Below, piece after piece: positions 35,077 to 45,021 of a stretch of DNA of 64,000 nt. The notes beneath the pieces were generated by a model. It was not told the DNA's origin and ran no database searches. It worked only from the letters and a program-made list of their open reading frames with translations. The DNA is taken from the NCBI GenBank assembly GCA_017454675.1, contig JAFTCN010000046.1:1-64000 (forward strand). Direction: 5' to 3'. The position numbers and the translations under genes are program-made. Origin of the DNA: Clostridia bacterium. Lineage in GTDB: Bacteria > Bacillota > Clostridia > Oscillospirales > CAG-272. How positions within the stretch are numbered: position 1 is the first letter of the stretch; the number at the start of each line of letters is the position of its first letter.

Positions 35077-35105
35077 ATTATAACACTTTGTTCATATTTT
35101 GTCAA
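35077..35105 (-). promoter_or_regulatory. Promoter of YodL-DUF3846 gene
   Basis: Minus strand: TTGACA, 17 bp, TATAAT with extended TGT; both hexamers are perfect. Confidence 0.85.
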
Positions 35106-35145
35106 CAGTTTATTCTTGATTTGTGCAAGAAAAACCAATTTTAAT

Positions 35146-35172
35146 CCCGGTGGCCGATATACGGCCACCGGG
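35146..35172 (-). terminator. Terminator of nusA-infB operon
   Basis: Eleven-base-pair stem CCCGGTGGCCG/CGGCCACCGGG eight bases after infB. The T-rich tail is interrupted (ATTAAAATTGGTTTTTC). Confidence 0.7.
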
Positions 35173-35179
35173 ATAGCTG

Positions 35180-38089
35180 TCACTGCTGTTCTTCTATCTT
35201 CTCCATGACGAAGGCTTCGAGGATATCGCCGACCTTGAGGTCGCCGAACTTCTCGAGTCCGATGCCGCACTCGAATCCCTGTGCGACCTCCCTCACGTCG
35301 TCCTTGAACCTGCGGAGCGACGATACCTTGTCCTCGAAGATCACCACACTGTCGCGGATGACCCTGATGAGGGCGCTCCTCGTGAGCTTGCCGTCCTGTA
35401 CGTACGAGCCGGCGATGAAGCCGACGTTAGGCACGTGGATGACCTGTCTGACCTCGGCATGTCCGATGATGCTCTCCCTGAACTTGGGAGCCAGCATTCC
35501 CTTCATGGCGGCCTCGACCTCCTCGATGCACTCGTAGATGATCCTGTATGTGCGGATCTCGACGTTCTGCCTCTCGGCCGATTCGGTCGCGCTTCTGTCG
35601 GGCCTGATGTTGAAGCCTATGATTATCGCGTTCGAGGCTGCGGCGAACATGACGTCGCTCTCGGTGATGCCGCCGGCCGCGGCGTGGATGACGTGTACCT
35701 TGACCTCGTCGTTGGAGAGTTTCTCGAGCGACTGCTTCACGGCCTCGGCGGAGCCTCCGACGTCCGCCTTGACGATGATGTTGAAGTCCTTCGCACCCTC
35801 TTTGATCTGCGCGAAGAGCTCGCCGAGGCTGGCTCGGCTGTTGGCCTTGAATGTGTCCTCCTTGGCCTTCGAGCGGCGCTGTTCGGCGAGTTCCCTCGCC
35901 ATCCTCTCGTCTTCGACCGCGTTGAGTTCGTCGCCGGCCGTCGGGACGTCGTCGAGACCGACTATCTCCACCGGCATCGACGGAGGAGCTATCCTCACCG
36001 GCTTGCCGCTGTAGTCCGTCATTGCCCTGACTCTGCCGACGCAGGTGCCGGCGATCACGATGTCGCCCGGCCGGAGCGTACCGTTCTGCACGAGGACGGT
36101 CGCGACGGGTCCGCGTCCGCGGTCGAGCCTCGACTCGATTATGATGCCCTTTGCCCGTCTGTCGGGATTTGCCCTGTAGTCCTTGACTTCGGCGATGAGC
36201 AGGATGCTCTCGAGGAGGTCGTCGATGCCCGTCTTCTTCAGCGCGGACACGGGGACGCACATGACGTCGCCGCCCCACTCCTCGGGCACCAGATCGTATT
36301 TCGTGAGTTCCTGCTTTATTCCCTCGGGATTGGCTCCCGGCTTGTCCATCTTGTTGATCGCGACGATGATCTCGACTCCCGCGGCCTTGGCGTGGTTTAT
36401 GGCCTCGACCGTCTGCGGCATGATGCCGTCGTCGGCCGCCACGACGAGTATCGCGATATCGGTCGCCTTGGCGCCCCTGGCGCGCATGGCCGTGAAGGCC
36501 TCGTGTCCCGGGGTGTCGAGGAAGGTGATGTCCTTCCCGTTTATCCTGACGCGGTAGGCGCCTATGTGCTGCGTAATGCCTCCGGCCTCGCCCGACGTGA
36601 CGTGGGTGTTGCGGATGGCGTCGAGCAGCGAGGTCTTGCCGTGGTCGACGTGTCCCATGACGACGACGACGGGAGCGCGCGGGAGGAGATTCTCCTCGCT
36701 GTCCTCTTTTTCGTCCTCGAAGAGGCGGTCCTCTATGCTGACGACCACCTCTTTCGTGACCTCAGCACCGAGCTCGTCGGCGATGAGGTAGGCGGTGTCG
36801 AAATCTATCGTCTGGTTGACTGTCACCATCATCCCCATCATCATGAGGCGCTTGACGACCTCGCCTGCGGTGACTTTGATCCGCTGCGCGAATTCGCCGA
36901 CGGTGATCTCGTCGGGAATGACGGCCTTGACCGGCTGCTTCTTGACCGGCTGGGGAGGAGTCTGCTGCTTCGAGCGCTGGTCTCTCTTTCCGCCTCCGGC
37001 TCCCTGGCGTCCCGAGGGCTGTCCGCCTCCCTGGTACCTTCCGCCCTGTGAGCTCCTGCTCTTCTGGGCGGCCTGTCTTCTGGCGGAATCGGGGAGAGGA
37101 GTCGTCCTGCCGCCCGAGCGCTGTCCGCCCTGGCTGTCCTGGCCGGCCGATCTGCCCTTGCCCTGGTCGCCTCTCTTCTGGGCAGAGTCCTGTCCTTCGC
37201 CGGCGGAGGTCTTCTTTATCTTGCCCTTCTGAGTTCCGCCGCGCGTATCGCGGCTGCCGATCTGGTCGCTTACGAAGCTGTCGAGCTTCTCATCGTACTT
37301 GGAGAGATCGACGTTCGACGTGCCGCGCGTGTCGACAACTCTGGTGTTCGACGCCGGTGTTTCGACTCTGACCTGTTCGTCGGTGCCGCCCGTCTTCTCC
37401 CTGATTACTATGCCGCTGCGTCCGCCGCGGTTCTTTTCCTTCTCTTTTTCCTTTTCCTTTTCCCTGCGGTCGTTCTTCTTCGATCCGTCGCGGGACATCG
37501 CGCTCGCCGCGCTGGTGCGGGACTCGAAGCGCTCTGTGGCAGAGCGGCTGACGCCCTGCTTCTCGCGCTGCCGGTCACGGTCCTGCCTGTCCGCTGCCCG
37601 GCCGTTCACGCCTTCCGCTCCGGAGGCCTGTCCGGCTCCGGCGGATGCGTCCGGGGCGGCGGGCTTTCTGCCTTCGTCCTTTCCTTCCGCTTCGCCCGCG
37701 GCGGTCCCGTCCTTTTCCTTCCTGTCCGCGGCATCCCCGCTTCCGGATACGTTCTTATCTGCCGCGGACGGCGCCGCCTCTTTTCCGGTGTCGGCAGCCG
37801 GCCCGGTCTTTTCGCCTTTGTCCTCTTCGGCAGCGCTGCTGTGCGGAGTCTCGGGCTTTGCCGCCTTGGCTGACGGGATATAGGTTATGCCGTCGATATA
37901 GTCGTCGATGTTCACGACCTGATACGCCCGCGTGAGTTTCTCCCACATGATGTCGAGCGCATCGGTATCCATGACCGACCCCGTTTTCACGTTGATGCCG
38001 GTCCCTGCGAACAGATCGGTTATATCTTTGGTCTTCAGACCGAGATCTTTGGCCAACAGTGTAGGTTTGAACTGTGAATTTACTGCCAT
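35180..38089 (-). CDS. infB: Translation initiation factor IF-2
   Basis: A 969-residue GTPase. The short N-terminal IF2-N domain (about 1-70) is followed by some 300 residues of charged, Gly/Arg/Gln-rich low-complexity sequence (about 75-390), a second IF2-N-like segment ([21 protein letters not shown]), and the conserved G domain with [20 protein letters not shown] and NKMD, then domains II-IV. It places initiator tRNA on the 30S subunit. The long linker is variable in the family, so the length is not alarming. Last gene of the rimP-nusA operon. Confidence 0.97.
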   Translation of the reverse strand: MAVNSQFKPTLLAKDLGLKTKDITDLFAGTGINVKTGSVMDTDALDIMWEKLTRAYQVVNIDDYIDGITYIPSAKAAKPETPHSSAAEEDKGEKTGPAADTGKEAAPSAADKNVSGSGDAADRKEKDGTAAGEAEGKDEGRKPAAPDASAGAGQASGAEGVNGRAADRQDRDRQREKQGVSRSATERFESRTSAASAMSRDGSKKNDRREKEKEKEKEKNRGGRSGIVIREKTGGTDEQVRVETPASNTRVVDTRGTSNVDLSKYDEKLDSFVSDQIGSRDTRGGTQKGKIKKTSAGEGQDSAQKRGDQGKGRSAGQDSQGGQRSGGRTTPLPDSARRQAAQKSRSSQGGRYQGGGQPSGRQGAGGGKRDQRSKQQTPPQPVKKQPVKAVIPDEITVGEFAQRIKVTAGEVVKRLMMMGMMVTVNQTIDFDTAYLIADELGAEVTKEVVVSIEDRLFEDEKEDSEENLLPRAPVVVVMGHVDHGKTSLLDAIRNTHVTSGEAGGITQHIGAYRVRINGKDITFLDTPGHEAFTAMRARGAKATDIAILVVAADDGIMPQTVEAINHAKAAGVEIIVAINKMDKPGANPEGIKQELTKYDLVPEEWGGDVMCVPVSALKKTGIDDLLESILLIAEVKDYRANPDRRAKGIIIESRLDRGRGPVATVLVQNGTLRPGDIVIAGTCVGRVRAMTDYSGKPVRIAPPSMPVEIVGLDDVPTAGDELNAVEDERMARELAEQRRSKAKEDTFKANSRASLGELFAQIKEGAKDFNIIVKADVGGSAEAVKQSLEKLSNDEVKVHVIHAAAGGITESDVMFAAASNAIIIGFNIRPDRSATESAERQNVEIRTYRIIYECIEEVEAAMKGMLAPKFRESIIGHAEVRQVIHVPNVGFIAGSYVQDGKLTRSALIRVIRDSVVIFEDKVSSLRRFKDDVREVAQGFECGIGLEKFGDLKVGDILEAFVMEKIEEQQ

Positions 38090-38189
38090 ACTTTAATTAC
38101 CGAGCCTTTCAAATTGTCTCTCAAAAATGATTCCTTAATATGCGGATAAAACGTCTGTGCTTTTTCCCTGCACCCCGCGGGTACGTATA

Positions 38190-38540
38190 TCAGAGCTCGT
38201 GAAGCGGCTTTTCCGCGGCGGAAAACGCCGCAGACACGGCGCGTGCGAGGTTTTCGTCGGTGACCGCCACCGCGGCTGCGCCTTCCCTTTTCCCGACGGC
38301 CGTACCGAGCTTCTCCCTGTCGGCATCCGACATGATCAGCGTCACTCCGTAGAACGCGCACCTGTCACGCAGGCGCTTCGCCGTGTTTTCGGAATTGCCC
38401 GAGGCGGACACGACGAGCTTTGCCCTTCCTTCCTTCAGCGCGTCGCAGACGGCCGGCGTGCCGCAGACGGTCTTCCCCGCCCTGGCGGCAAGTCCCAGCG
38501 TCGACAGCGCCCTTCCGTTCTTCTCAGCCAAGGCGCTCAC
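38190..38540 (-). CDS. ylxQ: L7Ae-family RNA-binding protein (YlxQ-like)
   Basis: A 116-residue L7Ae/L30e-fold protein (LGLAARAGKTVCGTPAVCDAL and KLVVSASGNSENTAKRL) located between ylxR and infB exactly as in many Firmicutes. Family members bind kink-turn RNA; the cellular target of YlxQ is not settled. It overlaps the ylxR end by 17 bp. Confidence 0.9.
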   Translation of the reverse strand: MSALAEKNGRALSTLGLAARAGKTVCGTPAVCDALKEGRAKLVVSASGNSENTAKRLRDRCAFYGVTLIMSDADREKLGTAVGKREGAAAVAVTDENLARAVSAAFSAAEKPLHEL

Positions 38541-38826
38541 CCACGGCCGCTGCCAGCATCGCGGCTTCGTCCTCTCCCGGCGCCGAGCCGTCGCTCTTCG
38601 CGATCCTGCGGTACTTCAGCGCCTTTTTCAGGCAGGCCGGGTCGGCGCATATGTATGTGCCGCGGCACTGGGCCTTCATGCTCCTGTCGACGGCCAGTCT
38701 GCCGTCGGGGCATGTGACTATCCGTATGAGCGCTGTCTTGGGGAAGCGGCCTCCGCATCCGGCGCACCTGCGTTCGGGAACGCGCCGCTCCTTCTTCACG
38801 CCCGATGATCCAGCTGCCTCTGCCAT
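38524..38826 (-). CDS. ylxR: YlxR/RnpM, RNase P modulator family
   Basis: A 100-residue protein of the DUF448 family. It carries RRCAGCGGRFPK (the family's RxCxGC block), LIRIVTCPDG, GTYICADPACLKKALK and basic residues for RNA binding. Recent work links this family to RNase P regulation. The start at 38826 lies four bases after the nusA stop; the longer frame from 38877 would lie inside nusA. Confidence 0.9.
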   Translation of the reverse strand: MAEAAGSSGVKKERRVPERRCAGCGGRFPKTALIRIVTCPDGRLAVDRSMKAQCRGTYICADPACLKKALKYRRIAKSDGSAPGEDEAAMLAAAVGERLG

Positions 38827-38830
38827 GACG

Positions 38831-39880
38831 TCATTCGGTCTTGATGTCGATCTTGCAGCCCGTGAGCTTCGCGGCAAGCCGAGCGTTCTGTCCCGAGAGC
38901 CCGATGGCCAGCGAGAGCTGGTCGGGCGAGACGATCACGCGCGAGACCTTCTCGTCGAGCATCTCGACGTCGATGACCTCGGCGGGAGCGAGCGCGGACT
39001 TGATGTATTCGGCCTTGTCGTCGCTGTATCTTACGATATCGACCTTCTCGCCGGCGAGGTTGTCGAGGATATTTCCGATGCGCATTCCGTGAGGACCGAC
39101 GCAGGTGCCGACCGGATCGATCGACTCATCCTCGGTATACACCGAGACCTTGCTCCTCGAGCCTGCCTCTCTCGCCACGTTCCTCACGACGACCGTGCCG
39201 TTGGCGACCTCGGGGACCTCGAGTCTGAAGAGGCCTCTTATGAATCCGGGGGCGGTGCGCGATATCTTTATATCCGCCATACCGCCGCGGCGGGTGATCT
39301 CGCTGAAATATATCTTGACCTTCATGCCTACGTCGAGATATTCGCCGGGGATCTGATCGGCTTCGGCGAGCTTCAGCCTGCCGTTGTCGGTGTCGACCTC
39401 GACGTCTCCCGTGTCGTCCCAGACTCTGGTGACGGTGGCGGTGATGATCTCCTCGCGCTTGTTCTCGAACTCTCTTCTCGAGTTCTCCTTCTGAGCCTCT
39501 CTGATCGCCTGGATGATGACGGACTTCGCCGCTCCGGCCGAGAGCCTGCGCAGGTTCTTGGTCTTGATCTCGATCTCGAGGACCTTCCCCGCGGTCATGC
39601 GCTTGTTGTATTCCCTGGCGTCAGCGACCGATATCTGCGTAACGGGGTCGGTGACGGTCTCGACGACATCCTTTCTGAGATAGCACTTTATATCTTTTTT
39701 TGCCTCGTCGACGGCCACCCTGATCACGGCCTCGCTCGGCTGTCCCTCATTGTCTCTGCCGTTGTATTCCTTCTGGCAGGCCTTTATCAGGGCCTCCTTG
39801 GTCTTTTCGAGCATGTATTCCTGGGGAATGCCGTACTCCTTTTCGAGATCAGCCAGAGAGGAGAAAAATTCTGAGTTCAT
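38831..39880 (-). CDS. nusA: Transcription termination/antitermination protein NusA
   Basis: A 349-residue protein with the N-terminal RNA polymerase-binding domain (LEKEYGIPQEYMLEKTKEAL), an S1 domain (about 135-200) and two KH domains (VGPHGMRIGNILDNLAGEKV and the C-terminal IGLSGQNARLAAKLTGCKI). It lacks the acidic repeats found in proteobacteria, as usual in Firmicutes. Operon order is rimP-nusA-ylxR-ylxQ-infB. Confidence 0.96.
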   Translation of the reverse strand: MNSEFFSSLADLEKEYGIPQEYMLEKTKEALIKACQKEYNGRDNEGQPSEAVIRVAVDEAKKDIKCYLRKDVVETVTDPVTQISVADAREYNKRMTAGKVLEIEIKTKNLRRLSAGAAKSVIIQAIREAQKENSRREFENKREEIITATVTRVWDDTGDVEVDTDNGRLKLAEADQIPGEYLDVGMKVKIYFSEITRRGGMADIKISRTAPGFIRGLFRLEVPEVANGTVVVRNVAREAGSRSKVSVYTEDESIDPVGTCVGPHGMRIGNILDNLAGEKVDIVRYSDDKAEYIKSALAPAEVIDVEMLDEKVSRVIVSPDQLSLAIGLSGQNARLAAKLTGCKIDIKTE

Positions 39881-39969
39881 TTTAATTCAGGTCCTTCCTT
39901 TGAATGTCCTTTTCTTATATATCCGGGTGTTCGGGATGGTGTTTCGTTCGGACGGGTCGTGTCCCGGCG

Positions 39970-40557
39970 TCATATGCCGGGGTCGGCGTCGAAGTCGTAC
40001 ACGAGATTTGCCGACGATATCAGGGTGAACGGGAGCATCAGCCTGCCGTCACGCGTTTCGAGCACGACCGAGTCCGATGCCTCGTCGTAGCCCTCTATCA
40101 CGCCGGTGTACTTCTTCCTTCCGGCTGCCTTCCCCTTTTTTGAGCCGCCCTTCTTCCCTTTGCTTTCCGCTTCCGCCTCCGTTTTCTCTTCCTCCGGCGG
40201 ATCCTCCTCAAGCGGCTTGAAGAGCTTTATCTCGGCCTCGCAGCCTGCGCAGGCGTCGAAATGCAATGGCATCGTGAGCTTACGCTCGATGCCGGGTGAG
40301 GAGATCTCGAGGGTGTATCCGCCTCCTCCGACGGGATCGGTCTCGTCGAGCAGCCTGTCGGCTTCGCGGTGCACTGCCTCGCAGTCGGCGATCCCTATGC
40401 CGCCCTCTTTTTCGGTATCTATCGTTATCCTGAGGATCCTGTCAGGGCCCTCTTTCACGAACTCGATGTCCCATATGCAGCAGCCCGCCGCCTCGGCGGC
40501 CGGGGCAACGACCGGCAGCGCCTTCGCGGGAATGCCGGTGTATTCCTTTTTCATCAT
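39970..40557 (-). CDS. rimP: Ribosome maturation factor RimP, with charged insertion
   Basis: A 195-residue protein with the RimP N-terminal domain (CCIWDIEFVKEGPDRILRI, then YTLEISSPGIERKL) and the C-terminal SH3-like domain. RimP acts in late 30S assembly. Firmicutes RimP is usually about 150 residues. Here about 30 extra residues, very rich in Glu, Lys and Gly, interrupt the C-terminal domain near residues 117-146. The insertion is in frame and its codons look normal. It begins the nusA-infB operon. Confidence 0.93.
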   Translation of the reverse strand: MMKKEYTGIPAKALPVVAPAAEAAGCCIWDIEFVKEGPDRILRITIDTEKEGGIGIADCEAVHREADRLLDETDPVGGGGYTLEISSPGIERKLTMPLHFDACAGCEAEIKLFKPLEEDPPEEEKTEAEAESKGKKGGSKKGKAAGRKKYTGVIEGYDEASDSVVLETRDGRLMLPFTLISSANLVYDFDADPGI

Positions 40558-40701
40558 GCGGGTACCATCCCTTCCCGTTCCGCACGCGCGGAGCTCCGAA
40601 AAAAATCATTAATAAAGAGTGGACTCACGCCCACTCGCCTCGTTTCTCATCCTCGCCTTCACGCACACGCACAGCACACTTCACAAACACTTAACGTATA
40701 C

Positions 40702-40730
40702 ATTATACCACGAAATCACGCCGATTGCAA
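40702..40730 (-). promoter_or_regulatory. Promoter of rimP-nusA-infB operon
   Basis: Minus strand: TTGCAA, 17 bp, TATAAT with extended TGG; leader of about 145 nt. The 40558-41034 gap holds only this and the divergent gdpP promoter as far as I can see. Confidence 0.8.
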
Positions 40731-40873
40731 TAGCCACGCGGCCTTTTTATCGACTGTTTCGGCGTTTTTTTTGATTTTTTCCGGTGCAGGGCGCATTTTC
40801 CCCGCCGCGGCGGAGCTATTGCGAAAAAAGGCCGAAAAGCAGGTGAATATTTCGGGGAAACGTCAAAAAACCG

Positions 40874-40902
40874 TTTACAAGGATTTTCTTTTATGATATA
40901 AT
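40874..40902 (+). promoter_or_regulatory. Promoter of gdpP-rplI-dnaB genes
   Basis: TTTACA, 17 bp, TATAAT with extended TGA, about 130 bp before gdpP. Confidence 0.8.
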
Positions 40903-41034
40903 AATCCCTATGCTAAACTGCGAAATGCGGCCTTTTGCCTGTCACCGGGCGGCCGCGGCGGCGGGATCCGCCGGATGCGTTCTGCCGCTGCGGGCGGGAC
41001 GCGGCGCGGGAAGAGATAAGGAGGACGTTCCGGA

Positions 41035-43080
41035 ATGAACGGCAGAACCACGCACGATAAGCGAAATTCGGTCTATACGGTCGCGGCCGCGCTGGCGGGA
41101 CTGTTCTTCACTGTGCTCACGGCCTCGGCGGTACTGCTGACCGAAGGAGTGTACAGATATCTCGCGGCGGCTGCCGGAGTGCTCCTCTGCGCGGCGGCCG
41201 AACTCGCGATATTCATACTCAGGCAGCGGGAGGCGAAGAGCCCCGCGGCGATGGCCTCCGCACCCGACTTCGACAACATGCTGGCGGACGTCTTCAGAAG
41301 GCTCGACTCGCCCGTCGCGGTGACCACGGTCGACGGCAAGATCATCTGGGGCAACGACGCGCTCGTTGCCCTGTGCGGAGCAGCCGGCACCGGCGGGAAG
41401 CTGACCGGCTCTGACCTTTCGTCGGTCACCGGCAGGGACGCATCCGAGACGATCTCGGGCAGTTCGAACGGGCCCGTCGTGATAGGAGAACGCTTCTTCA
41501 ACTGCACGCCATACCTTATGCAGAGCGGCGAGCGCGACGCCTGGCTCACCGTCTTCACCGAATGCACCGATCTCATCGAGGCCGGACGGAAGATAGACAG
41601 AGAGGCCCCGGTGGTGGGATACGCCGTCCTCGACAACCTCGAGGAACTCGCGCAGTACGTCAAGGTCTCCGCGAGAGAGGCGACTAACATGACCGAGAAG
41701 GTGCTCCGCGAATGGGTCGCCGGCATCGACGGCTTCATGATAGAATACAGCAGAGACAAGTACTTCTTCGCCTTCCCGCGAGTCCGGCTCGCGGAATGCG
41801 TCGATTCCAGTTTTGACATCCTGTCCAAAGTCCGGCAGATAGGGCTCGGCGACAGCAGCATGTCGGTCACCCTCTCGATGGGCCTGTCGGTATGCGGCGC
41901 AACGATCCGCGAACGCGAGCGCGACGCCGCGGCGGCGCTCGAGACCGCCCTTCAGAAGGGCGGCGACCAGGCCGTGCTTCGCACCGGCGAGCAGACGCTG
42001 CAGTTCGGAGGAAGGACAAAGACCGACCTCAACCGGACCAAGATAAAGTCCAGGGTCACCGCCAACACCCTCATCCCGATGCTCATCGGCGCGAGGAACG
42101 TGCTCCTCATGGGACACCGGAACCCCGACTTCGACTGCATCGGAGCCTGCATCGGCCTCTCGAAGCTCTCGCGGGCGTACAATCAGGACGTGAAGATCAT
42201 ATCCGACCTGAACAACGCGAACTTCAGGGTCTGCACCGCCGCGCTGATAGCCGAGCAGCCCGAGTACGCCGACATATTCGTCGACCGCGAGGCCGCGCGC
42301 GACATGATCTACTCGGACACGCTGCTGATCATCGCCGACGTCAACAACCTCAAGATCGTCGAGGCCCCCGAGATAGTGAACAGCATCCAGAACTACATCA
42401 TCATAGACCACCACAGAAAGACGGCGGAATTCGAGCGCGAGCCGGCGCTGACCTACATCGAGCCCGGGACCTCGTCGTGCTGCGAGCTGGTGGCAGAGAT
42501 GCTCGAGACGGTATCGGTGGGCGTCAGCGTCCTTGACGATTCAGCGAGGCTCACGAAACACGAGGCGACCGTCATGCTCTCGGGCATGATGCTCGACACG
42601 CGCAACGTCACCCGCTCGACCAACGGCGAGACGTTCGCCGCTGCAGTATATCTGCGCGAGCTCGGAGCCAGCTCCGAGACCGCCGGAAGCTTCTTCTACA
42701 ACGATTTTTCGGGATTCGTCACCGAGACGAAGCTCGAATCGTCGGTGCGCATCTACCGCGGCCGCGTCGCGATGACGGTCAGCGACATCGACGGCGGCTC
42801 CGAGATCACCGCGGAGGACAGGATATCTCTCGCCAGGGCGGCGGACACGCTGCTGACTGTGAGGGACGTCGACGCCGCGATAGCCATGCTGGTGTGCGGC
42901 GGCACGGTCGTGGTGTCGGCCAGGTCGAACGGCAGCATTAACGTACAGCAGATCCTCGAGAAGATTGGCGGAGGCGGACATTTCGACGCCGCCGGAGCCC
43001 AGATCGAGGACTCCACGGTGAGAGACGTGATACAGCAGCTAAAGCAGGCCGTCGACGAATACCTCGACGGCGGAAACTGA
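41035..43080 (+). CDS. gdpP: Cyclic-di-AMP phosphodiesterase GdpP
   Basis: A 681-residue protein with two N-terminal membrane helices (about 14-60), a PAS-like domain (about 85-180), a degenerate GGDEF domain (about 190-310) and DHH-DHHA1 catalytic domains. LMGHRNPDFDCIGA near residue 360, ADVNNL, IIDHHRK and the C-terminal GGGGHFDAAGAQ provide the metal ligands. The enzyme hydrolyses c-di-AMP to pApA, controlling potassium and wall homeostasis. The gene order gdpP-rplI-dnaB is the same as yybT-rplI-dnaC in Bacillus. Confidence 0.95.
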   Translation: MNGRTTHDKRNSVYTVAAALAGLFFTVLTASAVLLTEGVYRYLAAAAGVLLCAAAELAIFILRQREAKSPAAMASAPDFDNMLADVFRRLDSPVAVTTVDGKIIWGNDALVALCGAAGTGGKLTGSDLSSVTGRDASETISGSSNGPVVIGERFFNCTPYLMQSGERDAWLTVFTECTDLIEAGRKIDREAPVVGYAVLDNLEELAQYVKVSAREATNMTEKVLREWVAGIDGFMIEYSRDKYFFAFPRVRLAECVDSSFDILSKVRQIGLGDSSMSVTLSMGLSVCGATIRERERDAAAALETALQKGGDQAVLRTGEQTLQFGGRTKTDLNRTKIKSRVTANTLIPMLIGARNVLLMGHRNPDFDCIGACIGLSKLSRAYNQDVKIISDLNNANFRVCTAALIAEQPEYADIFVDREAARDMIYSDTLLIIADVNNLKIVEAPEIVNSIQNYIIIDHHRKTAEFEREPALTYIEPGTSSCCELVAEMLETVSVGVSVLDDSARLTKHEATVMLSGMMLDTRNVTRSTNGETFAAAVYLRELGASSETAGSFFYNDFSGFVTETKLESSVRIYRGRVAMTVSDIDGGSEITAEDRISLARAADTLLTVRDVDAAIAMLVCGGTVVVSARSNGSINVQQILEKIGGGGHFDAAGAQIEDSTVRDVIQQLKQAVDEYLDGGN

Positions 43081-43155
43081 CCTCTTTCTCCTCCCCTTTC
43101 CCGGGGCCGGAAGAGGCGGCTCAACAAAGAACGACATCCAAGGAGACCTATAAAA

Positions 43156-43602
43156 ATGAAAGTACTGCTGAAGGAAGACGTGAAGTCCCAGGGCAAAAAG
43201 GGCGAGATCATAAACGTATCCGACGGATACGCCCGCAACTACCTCATCCCGAAGGGACTCGCCGTCGCGGCCGACGCCGCGGCGATAAACGAGGCGAAGA
43301 ACCGCGAGGCGTCGAGGCTGCACAGGATCGAGACCGAGATCCGCGAGGCAAAGGAGACGGCCGCCGCCCTCGAGGGAGTCGTCGTCAAGATCGAGGCCCC
43401 CGGCAGCGCCGACGACAGGCTCTACGGCTCGGTCACGGCAAAGGACATCTCGGAGGCCCTGCTCGCGCAGCACGGCATCAGCGTGGACAGACGCAAGCTC
43501 CAGCTGAACGAACAGATAAGGAGCTGCGGCAGCTATACCGTCGACGCCAAACTGTATTCCGACATCACCGGAAAGATCAATCTCATAGTCTGCAGAAAAT
43601 AA
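43156..43602 (+). CDS. rplI: 50S ribosomal protein L9
   Basis: A 148-residue protein of the usual length: [19 protein letters not shown], the [13 protein letters not shown] block, a long connecting helix and a C-terminal domain. L9 bridges domains of 23S rRNA. AAGGAG lies ten bases upstream. Confidence 0.97.
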   Translation: MKVLLKEDVKSQGKKGEIINVSDGYARNYLIPKGLAVAADAAAINEAKNREASRLHRIETEIREAKETAAALEGVVVKIEAPGSADDRLYGSVTAKDISEALLAQHGISVDRRKLQLNEQIRSCGSYTVDAKLYSDITGKINLIVCRK

Positions 43603-43608
43603 GGCGCC

Positions 43609-45021
43609 ATGGCAGTAACCGACAGCATGACAGAGGGCATAAGAAGGCTGCCGTTCTCATATCAGGCGGAACAGGCCCTGCTCGGCTCGCTGCTGATCGA
43701 CCCGCGTGAGATCGAAAAGACCGCCGACAGGCTGAAGCCCGAGGATTTCTATATATCGGAGCACCGCTCGATCTACTCGGCGATGAAATATCTCGCCGGG
43801 TCCGGGCGCAGCATCGACACCGTCACACTCATCGACACGCTCGAGAAGGACAGGGTGTACGAAGACAGAGCCGGGGCAGAGGACTATCTCTCCACACTCG
43901 CGCAGTGCGTCCCGAACGCGCTCAACCTCGGAGACTACATACGCATCGTTCTCGAGAAGAGCGTCATGCGCCAGCTCATCGAACTCTGCGGGACCGTTTC
44001 CGACAGAGCCTTCTCCGATCAGGAAAGGGCCGACGAGCTCGTCGAATACGCCGCCGCCGGGATCTCTGCCATCGAGACCGGCCGCGACAGACGGGGGTTC
44101 ACCGACCTCAACTCGCTTCTCAATACCGTATACGAAAAGCTCGAGCAGCTCTGCATGGACCCCGGCAGCTTCGAGGGCATAAAGACAGGCTACTCGGCGC
44201 TCGACCGCATGCTGTCCGGCATCGGCTCGAACGACCTCGTGCTCATCGGAGCGCGGCCCAGCATGGGCAAAACGAGCCTTGCGCTCAATATTGCCGTGAA
44301 CTACGCGATGATGAGCCGCCGCAAGGTCGCCATATTCTCTCTCGAGATGTCCGACGAGCAGCTCGCCTCCAGGATACTCTCGAGCACGGCAATGGTCACC
44401 AGCACCGACATGCGCACAGGGAACCTGACACAGCGCGACTGGGCCAAGCTCTCCGAGGCGGTATCCTCGCTCTCCGAGACGCGGATACTCATCGACGACT
44501 CATCGAACATCAAGGTCTCCGAGATGAAGGCCAAGCTCCGCCGCGAGGGCGACATCGGCCTCGTGGTCATAGACTATCTGCAGCTCATGCAGGGCGAAAA
44601 GCACACCGACAACCGTGTGCTCGAGATAGGCGACATCACCAGGAGCATGAAGCTCATGGCGAAGGAACTCAACGTCCCGGTCATATGCTGCGCCCAGCTC
44701 TCGAGGAGCGTCGAGAAGAACAACACCTCGAACAAACGCCCGATGCTCTCCGACCTGCGAGACTCCGGCTCGATCGAGCAGGACGCCGACACCGTCATAT
44801 TCATCTACCGCGACGAATACTACCGCCGCAACGGGACCGCGAAGGAATCAGCCGAGAGTGAGACACCGGTCGCCGAACTGATCGTAGCCAAGAACAGGCA
44901 CGGCTCGACTGGCACCGTCGAGGTCAACTGGATGGGCAAGTATACCAAGTTCTACTCGATAGAGGAAAGACTCTCCGACAGCGACGCCCCGCCCGAATAC
45001 GGCGGAGGGAGCCAGAATTGA
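43609..45021 (+). CDS. dnaB: Replicative DNA helicase
   Basis: A 470-residue hexameric helicase with the N-terminal DnaB collar domain (FSYQAEQALLGSLLIDP) and a RecA-like core. Walker A is GARPSMGKTSLAL near residue 210, Walker B VVIDYLQLM, followed by SRSVE and RPMLSDLRDSGSIEQDAD. It unwinds DNA at the replication fork. No intein is present. The stop overlaps the tilS start (TTGA). Confidence 0.97.
   Translation: MAVTDSMTEGIRRLPFSYQAEQALLGSLLIDPREIEKTADRLKPEDFYISEHRSIYSAMKYLAGSGRSIDTVTLIDTLEKDRVYEDRAGAEDYLSTLAQCVPNALNLGDYIRIVLEKSVMRQLIELCGTVSDRAFSDQERADELVEYAAAGISAIETGRDRRGFTDLNSLLNTVYEKLEQLCMDPGSFEGIKTGYSALDRMLSGIGSNDLVLIGARPSMGKTSLALNIAVNYAMMSRRKVAIFSLEMSDEQLASRILSSTAMVTSTDMRTGNLTQRDWAKLSEAVSSLSETRILIDDSSNIKVSEMKAKLRREGDIGLVVIDYLQLMQGEKHTDNRVLEIGDITRSMKLMAKELNVPVICCAQLSRSVEKNNTSNKRPMLSDLRDSGSIEQDADTVIFIYRDEYYRRNGTAKESAESETPVAELIVAKNRHGSTGTVEVNWMGKYTKFYSIEERLSDSDAPPEYGGGSQN

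Noticed and set aside
37040-37880. Repetitive sequence in infB as a mobile insertion
   Set aside because: It is low-complexity coding for the IF-2 linker, in frame and with normal codon use; such linkers vary widely in this family.
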